A stretch of DNA of 64,000 bases from Phenylobacterium deserti. GTDB lineage: Bacteria; Pseudomonadota; Alphaproteobacteria; Caulobacterales; Caulobacteraceae. The stretch is from the NCBI GenBank assembly GCA_943332615.1, contig CALQQB010000002.1, positions 1-64,000 of the forward strand, written 5' to 3'. The notes under the pieces were generated by a model. That model saw only the letters and a program-made list of their open reading frames with translations, did not search any database and was not told the origin of the DNA. Of the stretch, positions 9,593 to 18,854 are shown piece after piece (position 1 is the stretch's first letter; every line of letters starts with the position of its first letter). The position numbers were made by a program, and so were the translations under genes.

Positions 9593-12037
9593 TCAATAGA
9601 GGTCGGAGAGGTCGTCTTTCTTCTTCGGCGGCGGAGCGGCCGCCGGCGCGGCCGGGGCGACCACCGCCGCGCCGGGGACGCCGGGAGCGCCCAGCTTGTC
9701 ATAGGGGATCGGGCCGGCCGGCCCAGCGGCGCCGAGCGGGCCGGCGACCCCGGTCGGCTCGGTGCCGGGTCGGAAAGCCTCGCGAATACCGCCGACCATC
9801 GCGTATTTGGCGTTGGCCGGGACCGGAAAATCCTCCGCCGGCTTGTCCTTCAGCGCGTTGGTCATGAACTCAGTGAAGATCGGCACGGCGGTGACCGCGC
9901 CGGTCTCCGATCCGCCCAGGCTGCGGTTGTCGTCGAAGCCGATGTAGATGCCGACCACCAGGTGCGGCGACACCCCCATGAACCACACCGAGCGCGACTC
10001 ATTGGTGGTGCCCGTCTTGCCGCCAACCGGCTTGCCGATCGACGACGCCTGGGTGGCGGTGCCGCGCTGGACCACGCCCTGCAGGAAACTGGTGATCTGG
10101 TAGGCGGTGATCGGGTCCATCACCTGGTCGCCGGTGCGCGGGATGCGCGGGCTCTCGGCATCCCCGAAGAAGCTGGTGTCGCAGCGCAGGCAGTCGCGCT
10201 TGTCGGCCCGGAAGATGGCCTTGCCGTTGCGATCCTGGACCATTTCGATCAGGCGAGGCTGCACGAACTTGCCGCCGTTGACGAAAGTCGAATAGGCCGC
10301 CGCCATCCGCATCGTCGTGGTCTCGCCGGCGCCCAGCGCCATGGCCACCACCGGCTCCATCTTCTTGGTCTCGCCAAGCCGGGTGGCCAGATCGACGATG
10401 CGCTTCATGCCCACCGAATTGGCCAGCCGCACGGTCATGGTGTTGCGCGACAGTTCGATACCGCGGCGCAGGTAGAGAGAGCCCAGGAAGTCGTGGTGGT
10501 AGTTTTCCGGGCTCCAGTCCTGGCCGTTGGCGCCCTTCAGCGTTATGGGGCCGTCGATGACCTGGCTGGCAGGGGTGTAGCCGGCCTCCAGCGCCGCGGC
10601 GTAGACGATCGGCTTGAAGGCCGAGCCCGGCTGGCGGAAGGCTTGCGTCGCCCGGTTGAAGCTGGAGGTGTAGAAGGAATAGCCGCCCACCATGGCCGTC
10701 ACCCGGCCCGAATAGGGTTCCATGGCCACCAGGGCGCCGTTCACCGCCGGCACCTGCTTCAGCTTGAACCCGCCGCGCTCGTTGGGCGCCACGAAGATCA
10801 GATCGCCGGCCCCGATCCCCTTCCCGCCCCGCGCCCATGAGACGTCCGCGCCAACGAGCGCGCCCTTGTCGCCGTCGAGGGTCATCACCTGCACCGCTCC
10901 GCCGGCGACGCTGAGCACCACGGCGTGACGCCATTCGGCGCGCTCGCGGGGGCGCGGCTGCTTGCGGGCGACGGCTTCCCAGCCGTCCAGGGTCGTCACA
11001 TGGCCCCAGGCGCCGCGCCAGCCATGGCGGCGGTCGTAGTTCTCCAGGCCATTCATCATCGCCATCTTGGCGAAGCTCTGAAGCCTGGGATCCAGCGTCG
11101 TGCGCATGTAGTAGCCACCGGCGTTCAGCCGGTTGTCGCCGAGTTCCGGCATAGTCAGGGCCGTGCGACGAACCTCCTCCACGAAATAGTCAGCGTCGCG
11201 GTACTGCGAGCGGGAAGGCGCGGCCTGGACGACCAGGTCCTCTCGCTTGGCGGCTTCGGCCTCGGCGCGGGTGACCATCCGCAGCTCGGCCATCTGGTCG
11301 AGGATCCAGTTGCGCCGGGCCAGCGCCTGGGCCTTGCGGCGGATCGGGTGGTAGTTGTCCGGGCCCTTTGGCAGCGCCGCCAGATAGGCGTTCTGGGCCA
11401 GGGTGAGGTCGCTGATCGACTTCCCGAAATAGTTGTAGGCGGCCGCCCCGACGCCGAACGAGCGGTAACCCAGCCAGATCTCGTTGAGATAGAGCTCGAG
11501 AATCCGCTCCTTGGACAGCGTCTGCTCGAGCTGGGAGGCCAGGATCGCCTCCTTCAGCTTGCGCCCGATGGTCTGGTCGTTGGTCAGCAGGATATTCTTG
11601 GCCACCTGCTGGGTGATCGTCGAGCCGCCTTCCAGCCGCCGGCGCTGGGCCACGTTGATGACGTTCTTGACCATGGCGCGGCCGAAGCCGCCGACGTCGA
11701 CGCCGCCATGCTTGAAGAAGCTGTGGTCCTCGGCGGCCAGGAAGGCCTGCGCCGTCTGGGCGGGGATGGCGTCGTAGGGGACGAAGATGCGCCGCTCGCG
11801 GGAGAACTCCCCGATCAGGGTGCCGTCCCAGGCATAGGCGCGGGTGGCGGTGGCCGGGTGATAGTCCACCAGGTCGCCAGCGTTGGGCATGTCATGGAAC
11901 AGCCAGGCGGCATAGACGCCGGTGGCCAGGGCCGCCGCGGCGACGAAGCTCAGCGCCGCGACACCGGCGAGGCCGAGCCATGGCAGGGGCTTTCCCCTTT
12001 CGGGGGGCGTCCGCTCGGGAGCGTCTGGCAGGGTCAC
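9593..12037 (-). CDS. Class A penicillin-binding protein 1A (glycosyltransferase/transpeptidase)
   Basis: An 814-residue bifunctional peptidoglycan synthase anchored by one membrane segment (residues about 19-45). The GT51 domain shows AAEDHSFFKHGGVD and GGSTITQQVAKN, which polymerise glycan. A PBP1A-type OB-like insertion follows. The transpeptidase domain has the catalytic serine in PGSAFKP (SxxK), SRN as the SxN motif, and GGKTGTT as the KTG box. The C-terminus is alanine/proline-rich and ends KKKDDLSDLY. It lies just downstream of the amiC-like amidase on the same strand (75-base gap), making a cell-wall gene pair. It corresponds to mrcA/ponA/pbp1a in other naming schemes. Confidence 0.95.
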   Translation of the reverse strand: MTLPDAPERTPPERGKPLPWLGLAGVAALSFVAAAALATGVYAAWLFHDMPNAGDLVDYHPATATRAYAWDGTLIGEFSRERRIFVPYDAIPAQTAQAFLAAEDHSFFKHGGVDVGGFGRAMVKNVINVAQRRRLEGGSTITQQVAKNILLTNDQTIGRKLKEAILASQLEQTLSKERILELYLNEIWLGYRSFGVGAAAYNYFGKSISDLTLAQNAYLAALPKGPDNYHPIRRKAQALARRNWILDQMAELRMVTRAEAEAAKREDLVVQAAPSRSQYRDADYFVEEVRRTALTMPELGDNRLNAGGYYMRTTLDPRLQSFAKMAMMNGLENYDRRHGWRGAWGHVTTLDGWEAVARKQPRPRERAEWRHAVVLSVAGGAVQVMTLDGDKGALVGADVSWARGGKGIGAGDLIFVAPNERGGFKLKQVPAVNGALVAMEPYSGRVTAMVGGYSFYTSSFNRATQAFRQPGSAFKPIVYAAALEAGYTPASQVIDGPITLKGANGQDWSPENYHHDFLGSLYLRRGIELSRNTMTVRLANSVGMKRIVDLATRLGETKKMEPVVAMALGAGETTTMRMAAAYSTFVNGGKFVQPRLIEMVQDRNGKAIFRADKRDCLRCDTSFFGDAESPRIPRTGDQVMDPITAYQITSFLQGVVQRGTATQASSIGKPVGGKTGTTNESRSVWFMGVSPHLVVGIYIGFDDNRSLGGSETGAVTAVPIFTEFMTNALKDKPAEDFPVPANAKYAMVGGIREAFRPGTEPTGVAGPLGAAGPAGPIPYDKLGAPGVPGAAVVAPAAPAAAPPPKKKDDLSDLY

Positions 12038-12112
12038 GATAGGGCGGGCCTCACCTGGACCGTCTAGCCTGTGTCGGACGGGGCGCCAACGCCAGCCATC
12101 GCCGCAGGTGCG

Positions 12113-13360
12113 CTAGCGAGAGGCGATCCTGAACGTTTCGCCGAAGTGGGTGTCGATGGCGCGGCCGACGGCGGACATGAAGCGGGCGCGGGCGGCGGGG
12201 TCGCGAAGGCGGGCTTCGTCGGCGGGGTTGGAGACAAAGCCCATCTCCAGAAGCACGGCCGGGACGTCGGGGGCCAGCAGCACCATGAAGCCGGCGTCGC
12301 GGTGGCTGTGGCGCAGCATCGGGGCCTGGCCGTCAATGCTGGAGACCAGGGTCTGGGCAAAGACCCCCGACCGGTTGCGCGTGGCGCGCTGAGTCAGATC
12401 GAAGAGGATATCGCGCACCCCCTGGTCACCGGACAGGCTGGCCTTCATCAGCCAGTTATCCCGCGCCATGAAGCGGGCTGAGCGGGCCGTGCCCTTGTCG
12501 GACAAGGTGTAGACAGACGCCCCCTTGAGGTCGGCCTCGGGGCCGCTGTCGGAGTGCAGCGAGATGAACAGGTCGGCGCCGGCGCGCTGGGCGACGCGCA
12601 CGCGGTCCTCCAGCGGGATGTAGACGTCGGTCGAGCGGGTCAGCACCACCTTGTAGCGGCCAGTCTTGCCCAACTGGTCAGCCAGCGTCAGCGCGGCGGC
12701 GAGGTTGATATCCTTCTCGTAGCCATTGGCGCCCAGGGAACCCGGGTCCTTGCCGCCATGGCCGGCATCGATGACCACGACCTTCTTGAGCGGCAACGCG
12801 GGCAAGGCCTTCAGGGGCGCGGCCGGCGCGGCGGCCTTTCTGGCCGGCAGGAACTGGGCGCGCAGCGTCGGCGCCGCGGTCATCGCCGCCGCCGTCTTCA
12901 CCGAGGTGAAATTCACAACCGGCGCCGCAGCTACGTCGATCACGTACCGATAGCTGGTGATTCCATCGCCCGGCGGCAGCAGGAAGCGTCGCTTGACGAC
13001 GGCGCTGGCGGCCAGGTCGATCTGCAGGCGCGCACCGGCGGAGGTCTGGTCGATCGTCCAGGCCCGAACCACGCCCCGGCCCGCGCCCTGCTGGGTCTGG
13101 GCGCCGGTCACGTCGGGCAGCAGGATCACGATGCGGCGATCGGCGGCGCCGTCGGCCACGACCTTGGCGGTGGCCGAGCCATCAAGCTCCAGCACCAGCC
13201 GGGTCTCGGGGCCATCGCCCCCCATCCGGACCTTGATCAGGCTGGCGGTTTCGGTCGCCGCGTGACCCACGGCGAAGGCGGCGAGACCCACGAGCACCGT
13301 GACGGCGGCGATTGCCCGCCCCCGGTTCCGGCTCACCGCACCCATCACCCGCCGCAGCAT
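12113..13360 (-). CDS. N-acetylmuramoyl-L-alanine amidase (AmiC-like)
   Basis: A 415-residue periplasmic amidase that separates stem peptides from glycan strands during daughter-cell separation. Order: signal segment after MLRRVMGAVSRNRG (hydrophobic AIAAVTVLVGLAAFAVG); an AMIN domain for septal targeting; a linker rich in Ala/Pro; and an Amidase_3 domain. Zinc residues are visible in VVIDAGHGGKDPG (His), YEKDINL (Glu) and ISLHSDS (His), with a catalytic Glu in VLLEMGFVSN. Start chosen at 13360, which has AGGA ahead of it and leads straight into the signal. ATG 13414 is an alternative adding 18 residues. The upstream open frame to 13699 is mostly non-coding in character. Confidence 0.92.
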   Translation of the reverse strand: MLRRVMGAVSRNRGRAIAAVTVLVGLAAFAVGHAATETASLIKVRMGGDGPETRLVLELDGSATAKVVADGAADRRIVILLPDVTGAQTQQGAGRGVVRAWTIDQTSAGARLQIDLAASAVVKRRFLLPPGDGITSYRYVIDVAAAPVVNFTSVKTAAAMTAAPTLRAQFLPARKAAAPAAPLKALPALPLKKVVVIDAGHGGKDPGSLGANGYEKDINLAAALTLADQLGKTGRYKVVLTRSTDVYIPLEDRVRVAQRAGADLFISLHSDSGPEADLKGASVYTLSDKGTARSARFMARDNWLMKASLSGDQGVRDILFDLTQRATRNRSGVFAQTLVSSIDGQAPMLRHSHRDAGFMVLLAPDVPAVLLEMGFVSNPADEARLRDPAARARFMSAVGRAIDTHFGETFRIASR

Positions 13361-13819
13361 CCTTGGATCCTGGAAATCACGGAGATTCGCGCCAGCCGCG
13401 AACCCACGCCCCATAATAGTCAGCGCGCTCGTGGACAAAGGGTTAACGAGGTGTTGCCAAGGGCCTTGCGCGTAAAACAAGAGCGCCGCTTTCCTTTTCG
13501 GGTCCAGTGTTGCAATGTCCCGCAGCGTGAGGCCGCAGCCCCGATGGGGGCGCGACCGCCACGCGACAAAACCAAGACGCGACAAAACCAAGCCGGCGTC
13601 GGCTTTGACCGAATCCTCGGTGACGACGCACCCTCCGATCCGCGCCCCTCGGGACGCGCCTAGGAACACACCCGATGAGCTGCGCAGCTCGAGCCACATC
13701 TGGCCCCAAGGCCTCCCGAGACGCCGTTGCCGGTGTCCTCCGGGAAGGCGCGCGCGCTCGTCCCATTTGCCGGCAGCGCCTAGGCGGAAACGCCCCCGCG
13801 CGCCGCGGAGAGACTTTTA
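13361..13819. other. Divergent amiC/rne intergenic region
   Basis: About 460 bases with no convincing gene. It must hold both promoters and probably a long leader for rne, as RNase E genes are commonly autoregulated through the 5' untranslated region. A GGTTAACGAGG element lies near 13440. A perfect 16-base tandem duplication lies at 13561-13592. I could not identify -35/-10 boxes with confidence. Confidence 0.5.
13561..13592 (+). repeat. Perfect 16-base tandem duplication upstream of rne
   Basis: ACGCGACAAAACCAAG occurs twice with no gap (13561-13576 and 13577-13592), about 230 bases before the rne start. The A-rich unit stands out in GC-rich surroundings. It could be single-stranded in an rne leader or a duplicated protein site, or a neutral slippage product. 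Confidence 0.7.
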
Positions 13820-16543
13820 ATGCCCAAGACTATGTTGATCGATGCCGCTCACGCCGAAGAGACGCGCGTGGTGGTTATCGACGGAACCCGGATTGAAGAG
13901 TTCGATTTCGAGAGTTCCAACCGCAAGCAGCTACGAGGGAACATCTATCTCGCCAAGGTGACGCGCGTTGAGCCGTCGCTGCAGGCGGCCTTCGTGGAAT
14001 ACGGCGGCAACCGCCACGGCTTCCTGGCCTTCAACGAAATCCACCCCGACTACTACCAGATCCCGGTCGCCGACCGCGAAGCCCTGCTGCGCGAAGAGGC
14101 TGAGGAACACGAGGAGGACGAGCGTCCGACCCGTGCCCGCCGCGGACGGAGCAGCAGCGCCGGCAATGGGGGCGACGCCGCCGAGGCCTCCGACGAGGAT
14201 CAGGACGACGAGGCCGACGCGGTCTCGGATGACGACGATGACGTCATGGAAGAAGAGCTGGCGCGCCGCCGCCGTCGGCTGATGCGCCGCTATAAGATCC
14301 AGGAAGTGATCCGGCGCCGGCAGATCATGCTGGTGCAGGTCGTCAAGGAAGAGCGCGGCAACAAGGGCGCGGCGCTCACCACCTATCTTTCGTTGGCAGG
14401 CCGCTATGGCGTGTTGATGCCCAATACGGCGCGTGGGGGCGGCATCAGCCGCAAGATCGAAACCGCAACCGACCGCAAGCGCCTGAAGGGCGTGGTCACC
14501 AGCCTGGCGGTGCCGCAGGGCATGGGCCTGATCGTGCGTACGGCTGGCGCCAAGCGCACAAAGGCCGAGATCAAGCGCGACTATGACTACCTGCTGCGCC
14601 TCTGGGAAAACATCCGCGAGAAGACGCTGCATTCCATCGCCCCCTCCCTGATCTACGAGGAAGAGGACCTGGTGAAGCGCACCATCCGCGACCTCTATGA
14701 CAAGGACATCGATGAGGTCTGGGTCGAGGGCGAGGCTGGATACAGGGAAGCGCGCGACTTCATGCGCATGCTGATGCCAAGCCAGGCCAAGAAGGTCATG
14801 GCCTACCGCGAGCCGACGCCGCTGTTCGTAAAGCATCGGGTCGAGGACCATCTGGCCCAGATCTATTCGGCCAATGTGCCCCTGCGTTCGGGCGGCTACC
14901 TGGTGATCAACCAGACCGAGGCGCTGGTCGCCGTCGATGTGAACTCCGGCCGTTCCACCCGTGAGCGGAACATCGAGGCCACGGCGCTGAAGACCAACAT
15001 GGAGGCGGCGGAGGAAGCCGCCCGCCAGCTGCGGCTGCGCGACCTGGCCGGTCTGATCGTCATCGACTTCATCGACATGGATGAGTCGAAGAACAACCGG
15101 GCCGTCGAGAAGAAGCTGAAGGACTGCCTGAAGGACGATCGCGCCCGGGTGCAGATGGGCAAGATCAGCCCGTTCGGCCTGATGGAGATCAGCCGCCAGC
15201 GCCGCCGTACCGGCGTGCTGGAAGGCACCACCCACGTCTGCGAACATTGCGCGGGCACGGGCCGCGTGCGTTCGGTGGAATCGAGCGCGCTGGCCACCCT
15301 GCGGACCCTGGAGCTTGAAGCGCTGAAGGGCGGCGGGGAAGTCACCCTGCGCGTGCCGCGCGACGTCGGGCTCTACATCCTCAATGAGAAGCGGGCGCAC
15401 CTGGCGCGGCTGTTCCAGGCGTTCGGCCTGTTCGTGACCGTGCTGGTCGATGACACCATGGCCCACGCCGACCATGTGATCGAGCGGACCTCCATGGAGA
15501 CCCGGCCCGAGCACGCCGCGGTCGCCCTGCCCGCGCCGCTGCAGGCTTTCGAACCGGCCGCCGAGGACGACGACTTCGAGGATGTCGAGGACGACGAAGA
15601 GGACGAAGAAGACTTCGAGGACGACGAAGAGGCCGAGGACGAAGACCAGCCCCGCGCCGCAGCCGCCGAGCGCGCGCCCCGCGAGGCGGGCGAACGCAGC
15701 GAACGTCCGCGGGAAGACGACGAGAACGGCCGTCGTGGCCGCCGCCGGCGTCGGCGCGGACGTCGTGACGAGCCGCGCGAGGATGGCGAGCGCGAAGCCC
15801 GTCCTGCCGCTGCCGCTGCCGCTGTCGCGGAGACAGAAGAAGACCGCGAGGCCCGTCGTCGTCGGCGGGGCCGTCGAGGCGGTCGCCGGATGCGCGACGA
15901 TGCGCGCCCGACCGACGCCTTCTCCTGGGTGCGCCCGTGGGTGCCCTACGGCGACGACCCGTTCGTCTGGTACGACCCGTCCGAAGACATGAAGGTGGCC
16001 GCCCCCCAGCCCGCGGCGCGGGCTCCGGCCCCTGCTGAGGCCAGGACCGAGTCGGCCACAACCGAGTCGGCCAGAACCGGGTCGCCCGCGCCAGCCGCCA
16101 CCCGTGGCGCCACCGGGGACGACGATATCTGGGTCGAACTGCCGACCGCCGAGGACAAGCCCAAGCGCGCGCGCCGCAGCCGTGGTCGTGGCCGGGGTCG
16201 CGACGAGGCTGAAGCTCCGGCCGAGGCGATCGCCGCTGTCGAGGCAGAGGCTGAAGTCGTGACCGAGGTCATCGCCGCGCCGCCTGAGCCGGAGGCTGAA
16301 CCGGTTGACGCTGAAGCGCCGAAGGCCAAGCGCTCGCGCAGCCGCAAGGCCGCCGCACCGGTCGAAGCCCCGATCGAGGCGGAGACTGGTGAAGCCGAGG
16401 CTGTCGAAATCGCGGCCCCGGTCGCGGCGGCGGTAGCGCCGGAGCCCGAGCCCGAGGCGGAACCCACCCCCAAGGCGCCGGATCCGGCCGAGATCAGCGG
16501 CCCCGCGCCCGCCCAGCGCAAGGGCTGGTGGCGGCGCGGTTAG
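13820..16543 (+). CDS. rne: Ribonuclease E
   Basis: A 907-residue endoribonuclease, scaffold of the RNA degradosome. The N-terminal catalytic half has an S1 domain (LAKVTRVEPSLQAAFVEYG) split by a long acidic/arginine-rich insert at about residues 90-150, as in alphaproteobacteria. DNase I-like magnesium residues occur in VAVDVNSGRS and LIVIDFIDM, and the zinc-link CEHCAGTGR joins subunits. The C-terminal half is disordered: acidic runs (DDEEDEEDFEDDEE), arginine-rich RNA-binding patches and alanine/glutamate repeats. The protein ends QRKGWWRRG; in Caulobacter a GWW motif at this place binds PNPase, so PNPase recruitment is likely conserved. Confidence 0.97.
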   Translation: MPKTMLIDAAHAEETRVVVIDGTRIEEFDFESSNRKQLRGNIYLAKVTRVEPSLQAAFVEYGGNRHGFLAFNEIHPDYYQIPVADREALLREEAEEHEEDERPTRARRGRSSSAGNGGDAAEASDEDQDDEADAVSDDDDDVMEEELARRRRRLMRRYKIQEVIRRRQIMLVQVVKEERGNKGAALTTYLSLAGRYGVLMPNTARGGGISRKIETATDRKRLKGVVTSLAVPQGMGLIVRTAGAKRTKAEIKRDYDYLLRLWENIREKTLHSIAPSLIYEEEDLVKRTIRDLYDKDIDEVWVEGEAGYREARDFMRMLMPSQAKKVMAYREPTPLFVKHRVEDHLAQIYSANVPLRSGGYLVINQTEALVAVDVNSGRSTRERNIEATALKTNMEAAEEAARQLRLRDLAGLIVIDFIDMDESKNNRAVEKKLKDCLKDDRARVQMGKISPFGLMEISRQRRRTGVLEGTTHVCEHCAGTGRVRSVESSALATLRTLELEALKGGGEVTLRVPRDVGLYILNEKRAHLARLFQAFGLFVTVLVDDTMAHADHVIERTSMETRPEHAAVALPAPLQAFEPAAEDDDFEDVEDDEEDEEDFEDDEEAEDEDQPRAAAAERAPREAGERSERPREDDENGRRGRRRRRRGRRDEPREDGEREARPAAAAAAVAETEEDREARRRRRGRRGGRRMRDDARPTDAFSWVRPWVPYGDDPFVWYDPSEDMKVAAPQPAARAPAPAEARTESATTESARTGSPAPAATRGATGDDDIWVELPTAEDKPKRARRSRGRGRGRDEAEAPAEAIAAVEAEAEVVTEVIAAPPEPEAEPVDAEAPKAKRSRSRKAAAPVEAPIEAETGEAEAVEIAAPVAAAVAPEPEPEAEPTPKAPDPAEISGPAPAQRKGWWRRG

Positions 16544-16593
16544 GGGCGTAGAATCCGACCGGGACGGGGATATCGAACTTGAGAGAGTTGCGA

Positions 16594-17991
16594 ATGGTAT
16601 CCCCCTTCCGGTCGGTCTCCCGCCTTGCGCTCAGCGCCGTCGTCGCCGGCGGCCTGATCGGGAGCCCCAGGCCCGCCTTGGCGCAGGGCCAATCCCTGAT
16701 CCGAGACACCGAGATCGAGGAGATCCTGCACCGGGACGCCGATCCGATCCTGCGCGCCGCCAATATCGACCCGAAGAACGTCCAGATCGTGCTGATCGGG
16801 TCGAAAGATATGAACGCCTTCGCCGCGCCGCGGGTGATGGGCGTCAATACCGGCCTGATCGTCGAGACCAAGACGCCCAATGAGCTGCAGGGTGTCATGG
16901 CCCACGAAACCGGCCACCTGGCCGCCGGCCACTCCGCCCGCTCAGGCGAGATGAACGCCGCCGGCATGAAGCCTTTCCTGCTGACCATGGGCCTGGGCCT
17001 GCTGGCGGCGATCGCCGGGTCACCGGAGGCGGCGGCAGGGTTGGCGGGCAGCGCCAGCTACTTCGGCACCCTGGGCGCCATCGGCTTCAGCCGCGAACAG
17101 GAAAGCCGCGCCGACCAGGCCGGCGCCACTCTCATGGAGAAGGCCGGGCTGTCCGGTCGGGGTCTGGCCGACTTCTTCGACAACTTCCGCTACCAGGAGG
17201 TGTTCGACGAGGCCCGGCGTTACGCCTACTTCCGGACCCACCCGATCTCGTCGGAACGGATCGAGGCCCTGCGCAGCCGGGTGACCAAGCAGTCCAACTA
17301 CGACAAGGTGGATTCGCCCGAGGCGATGGCCGAGCACGCGATCATGCGCGCCAAGCTGGACGGCTTCATCAATCCGCAGGTGGCGATCACCAAGTACGAC
17401 GAGAAGGCCAAGGACTATCCGTCCCGCTACGCACGCGCCATCGCCTACTACCAGCTGAAGGAGCCGGACAAGGCGCTGAAGCTGATCGAACAGCTGCTGA
17501 GCGAACAGCCGGATAACCCCTACCTCTATGAGCTGAAGGGCCAGATTCTGTTCGAATTCGGTCGGACCGCCGAAGCCGAAGCCCCGCAGCGCCGCTCGGT
17601 GCAGCTGAAGCCAGAGGCGCCGCTGCTACGCATAAACCTGGGCCAGACCCTCATCGCGATGGACGACAGGAAGAAGGTGGCTGAAGGCATCGACGAGCTG
17701 AAGCGATCGCTGACCCAGGAGGAGGACAACGCTGTCTCCTGGCGCCTGCTGGCCGAGGCCTATGACAAGGTGGGCCAGGACGGCCTCGCCCGCCTGGCCA
17801 CCGCCGAATACAATTTCAACATTGGCGACATGCGCCAGGCCCGGGTGTTCGCCATGCGCGCCCGCGACATGCTGAGCAAGAACACCCCGGAATGGCGCCG
17901 CGCCACCGATATCGTCCTCGTCGCACAGCCCACGCGCGAGGACCTGCGCCAGCTGGGTCGCGAAGGCTCGATCGTCAGCAATTCACGTTGA
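16594..17991 (+). CDS. Periplasmic M48 metalloprotease with TPR repeats (BepA-like)
   Basis: A 465-residue protein with a signal peptide ending around ALAQG, an M48 peptidase domain with zinc motif HETGHLAAGH (HExxH) and a downstream glutamate in SREQESRADQAG, and a C-terminal tetratricopeptide region (AIAYYQLKEPDKALKLIEQLL and following). The family handles outer-membrane protein and lipopolysaccharide-transport assembly quality control. ATG 16594 is preferred to TTG 16579 because GAGAG precedes it at a normal distance. It lies 50 bases after rne and could share its transcript. Confidence 0.9.
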   Translation: MVSPFRSVSRLALSAVVAGGLIGSPRPALAQGQSLIRDTEIEEILHRDADPILRAANIDPKNVQIVLIGSKDMNAFAAPRVMGVNTGLIVETKTPNELQGVMAHETGHLAAGHSARSGEMNAAGMKPFLLTMGLGLLAAIAGSPEAAAGLAGSASYFGTLGAIGFSREQESRADQAGATLMEKAGLSGRGLADFFDNFRYQEVFDEARRYAYFRTHPISSERIEALRSRVTKQSNYDKVDSPEAMAEHAIMRAKLDGFINPQVAITKYDEKAKDYPSRYARAIAYYQLKEPDKALKLIEQLLSEQPDNPYLYELKGQILFEFGRTAEAEAPQRRSVQLKPEAPLLRINLGQTLIAMDDRKKVAEGIDELKRSLTQEEDNAVSWRLLAEAYDKVGQDGLARLATAEYNFNIGDMRQARVFAMRARDMLSKNTPEWRRATDIVLVAQPTREDLRQLGREGSIVSNSR

Positions 17992-18023
17992 GGACCGGCC
18001 GGCTGCGCCCTATCTGGACCCCT

Positions 18024-18773
18024 ATGACCCGCACATTTCCCCTCGCCGCCCTGGCCACGGTGGCCGCCCTCGCCCTCGGCGCCTGCCAGCCGCAGGCGAG
18101 CGGCTCCGACCCCAAGTTCGGCGCCCAGGTGCGGGCCTATTTGCTCGAACATCCCGAGGTGATCGAGGAGGCGGTGCAAAAGCTCCGCGCAAATCAGATG
18201 CTGGAGCAGGCCAAGGCCGGCGCCTCGGAGTTGTCGCGCTACCGGCAGCAGCTGGAGGCTGATCCGCGGGACTTGGTGGTCAATCCGAAGGGCCGGTTCA
18301 CGGTCGTGGAGTTCTTCGACTACCGCTGCGGCTACTGCAAGGTGGTGGCGCCGGAGATTGTGAAGTTGATCGCCGAGAACCCGGACGTGCGCTTCGTCTT
18401 TAAGGAATTCCCGATCTTCGGCGAGGTCTCCGACAGCGCCGCGCGGATGGCGCTGACCCCGCAGGTCAAGGCCAAGGGCTTCACGCTCCACAAGGCCTGG
18501 ATGGCCGATCGCGGCCTCGACGAGGCGGCCCTGGACCGGCATTTGGCCGAGGCGGGGCTGAACCCGGCCGAAGTGCGCCGGGCCGCCGCCAACCCCGCCA
18601 TCGACGCCCAGCTGCGGGACGTGCGGAACCTGGCCACGGCCCTGGGCCTGCAAGGCACGCCGGCCTTCGTGGTCGGCGACTACCTGATCCCCAGCGCCGA
18701 TATCGGTGTCGTCCGCGCCGCCCTGGCCAAGGTTAAGGGCGGGGAGATCAAGCGTCTAGGCTCCCCAACGTAA
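18024..18773 (+). CDS. DsbA-family thiol oxidoreductase, predicted lipoprotein
   Basis: A 249-residue thioredoxin-fold protein. The ATG at 18024 opens a lipoprotein signal whose lipobox is LGAC (MTRTFPLAALATVAALALGAC). A helical N-terminal segment precedes the thioredoxin domain, whose redox motif CGYC is in FFDYRCGYCKVV; the cis-proline loop is QGTPAFVVGD. This arrangement matches the DsbA/BdbD/ScsC-type proteins that introduce or rearrange disulfides in exported proteins. It follows the BepA-like gene by 32 bases, consistent with an envelope quality-control operon. Confidence 0.9.
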   Translation: MTRTFPLAALATVAALALGACQPQASGSDPKFGAQVRAYLLEHPEVIEEAVQKLRANQMLEQAKAGASELSRYRQQLEADPRDLVVNPKGRFTVVEFFDYRCGYCKVVAPEIVKLIAENPDVRFVFKEFPIFGEVSDSAARMALTPQVKAKGFTLHKAWMADRGLDEAALDRHLAEAGLNPAEVRRAAANPAIDAQLRDVRNLATALGLQGTPAFVVGDYLIPSADIGVVRAALAKVKGGEIKRLGSPT

Positions 18774-18854
18774 TGGTTCGGCTCTGCTAGAGAGCTCCCG
18801 CTTTGGCAGGAATTAGGCCTCGACAAGAATGAGCGTCGGCAAGGGACTTCAAGC

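Noticed and set aside
13931..15514. A 527-codon minus-strand frame across rne
   Set aside because: Antisense shadow of RNase E; His/Leu/Asp-rich composition mirrors the sense codons.
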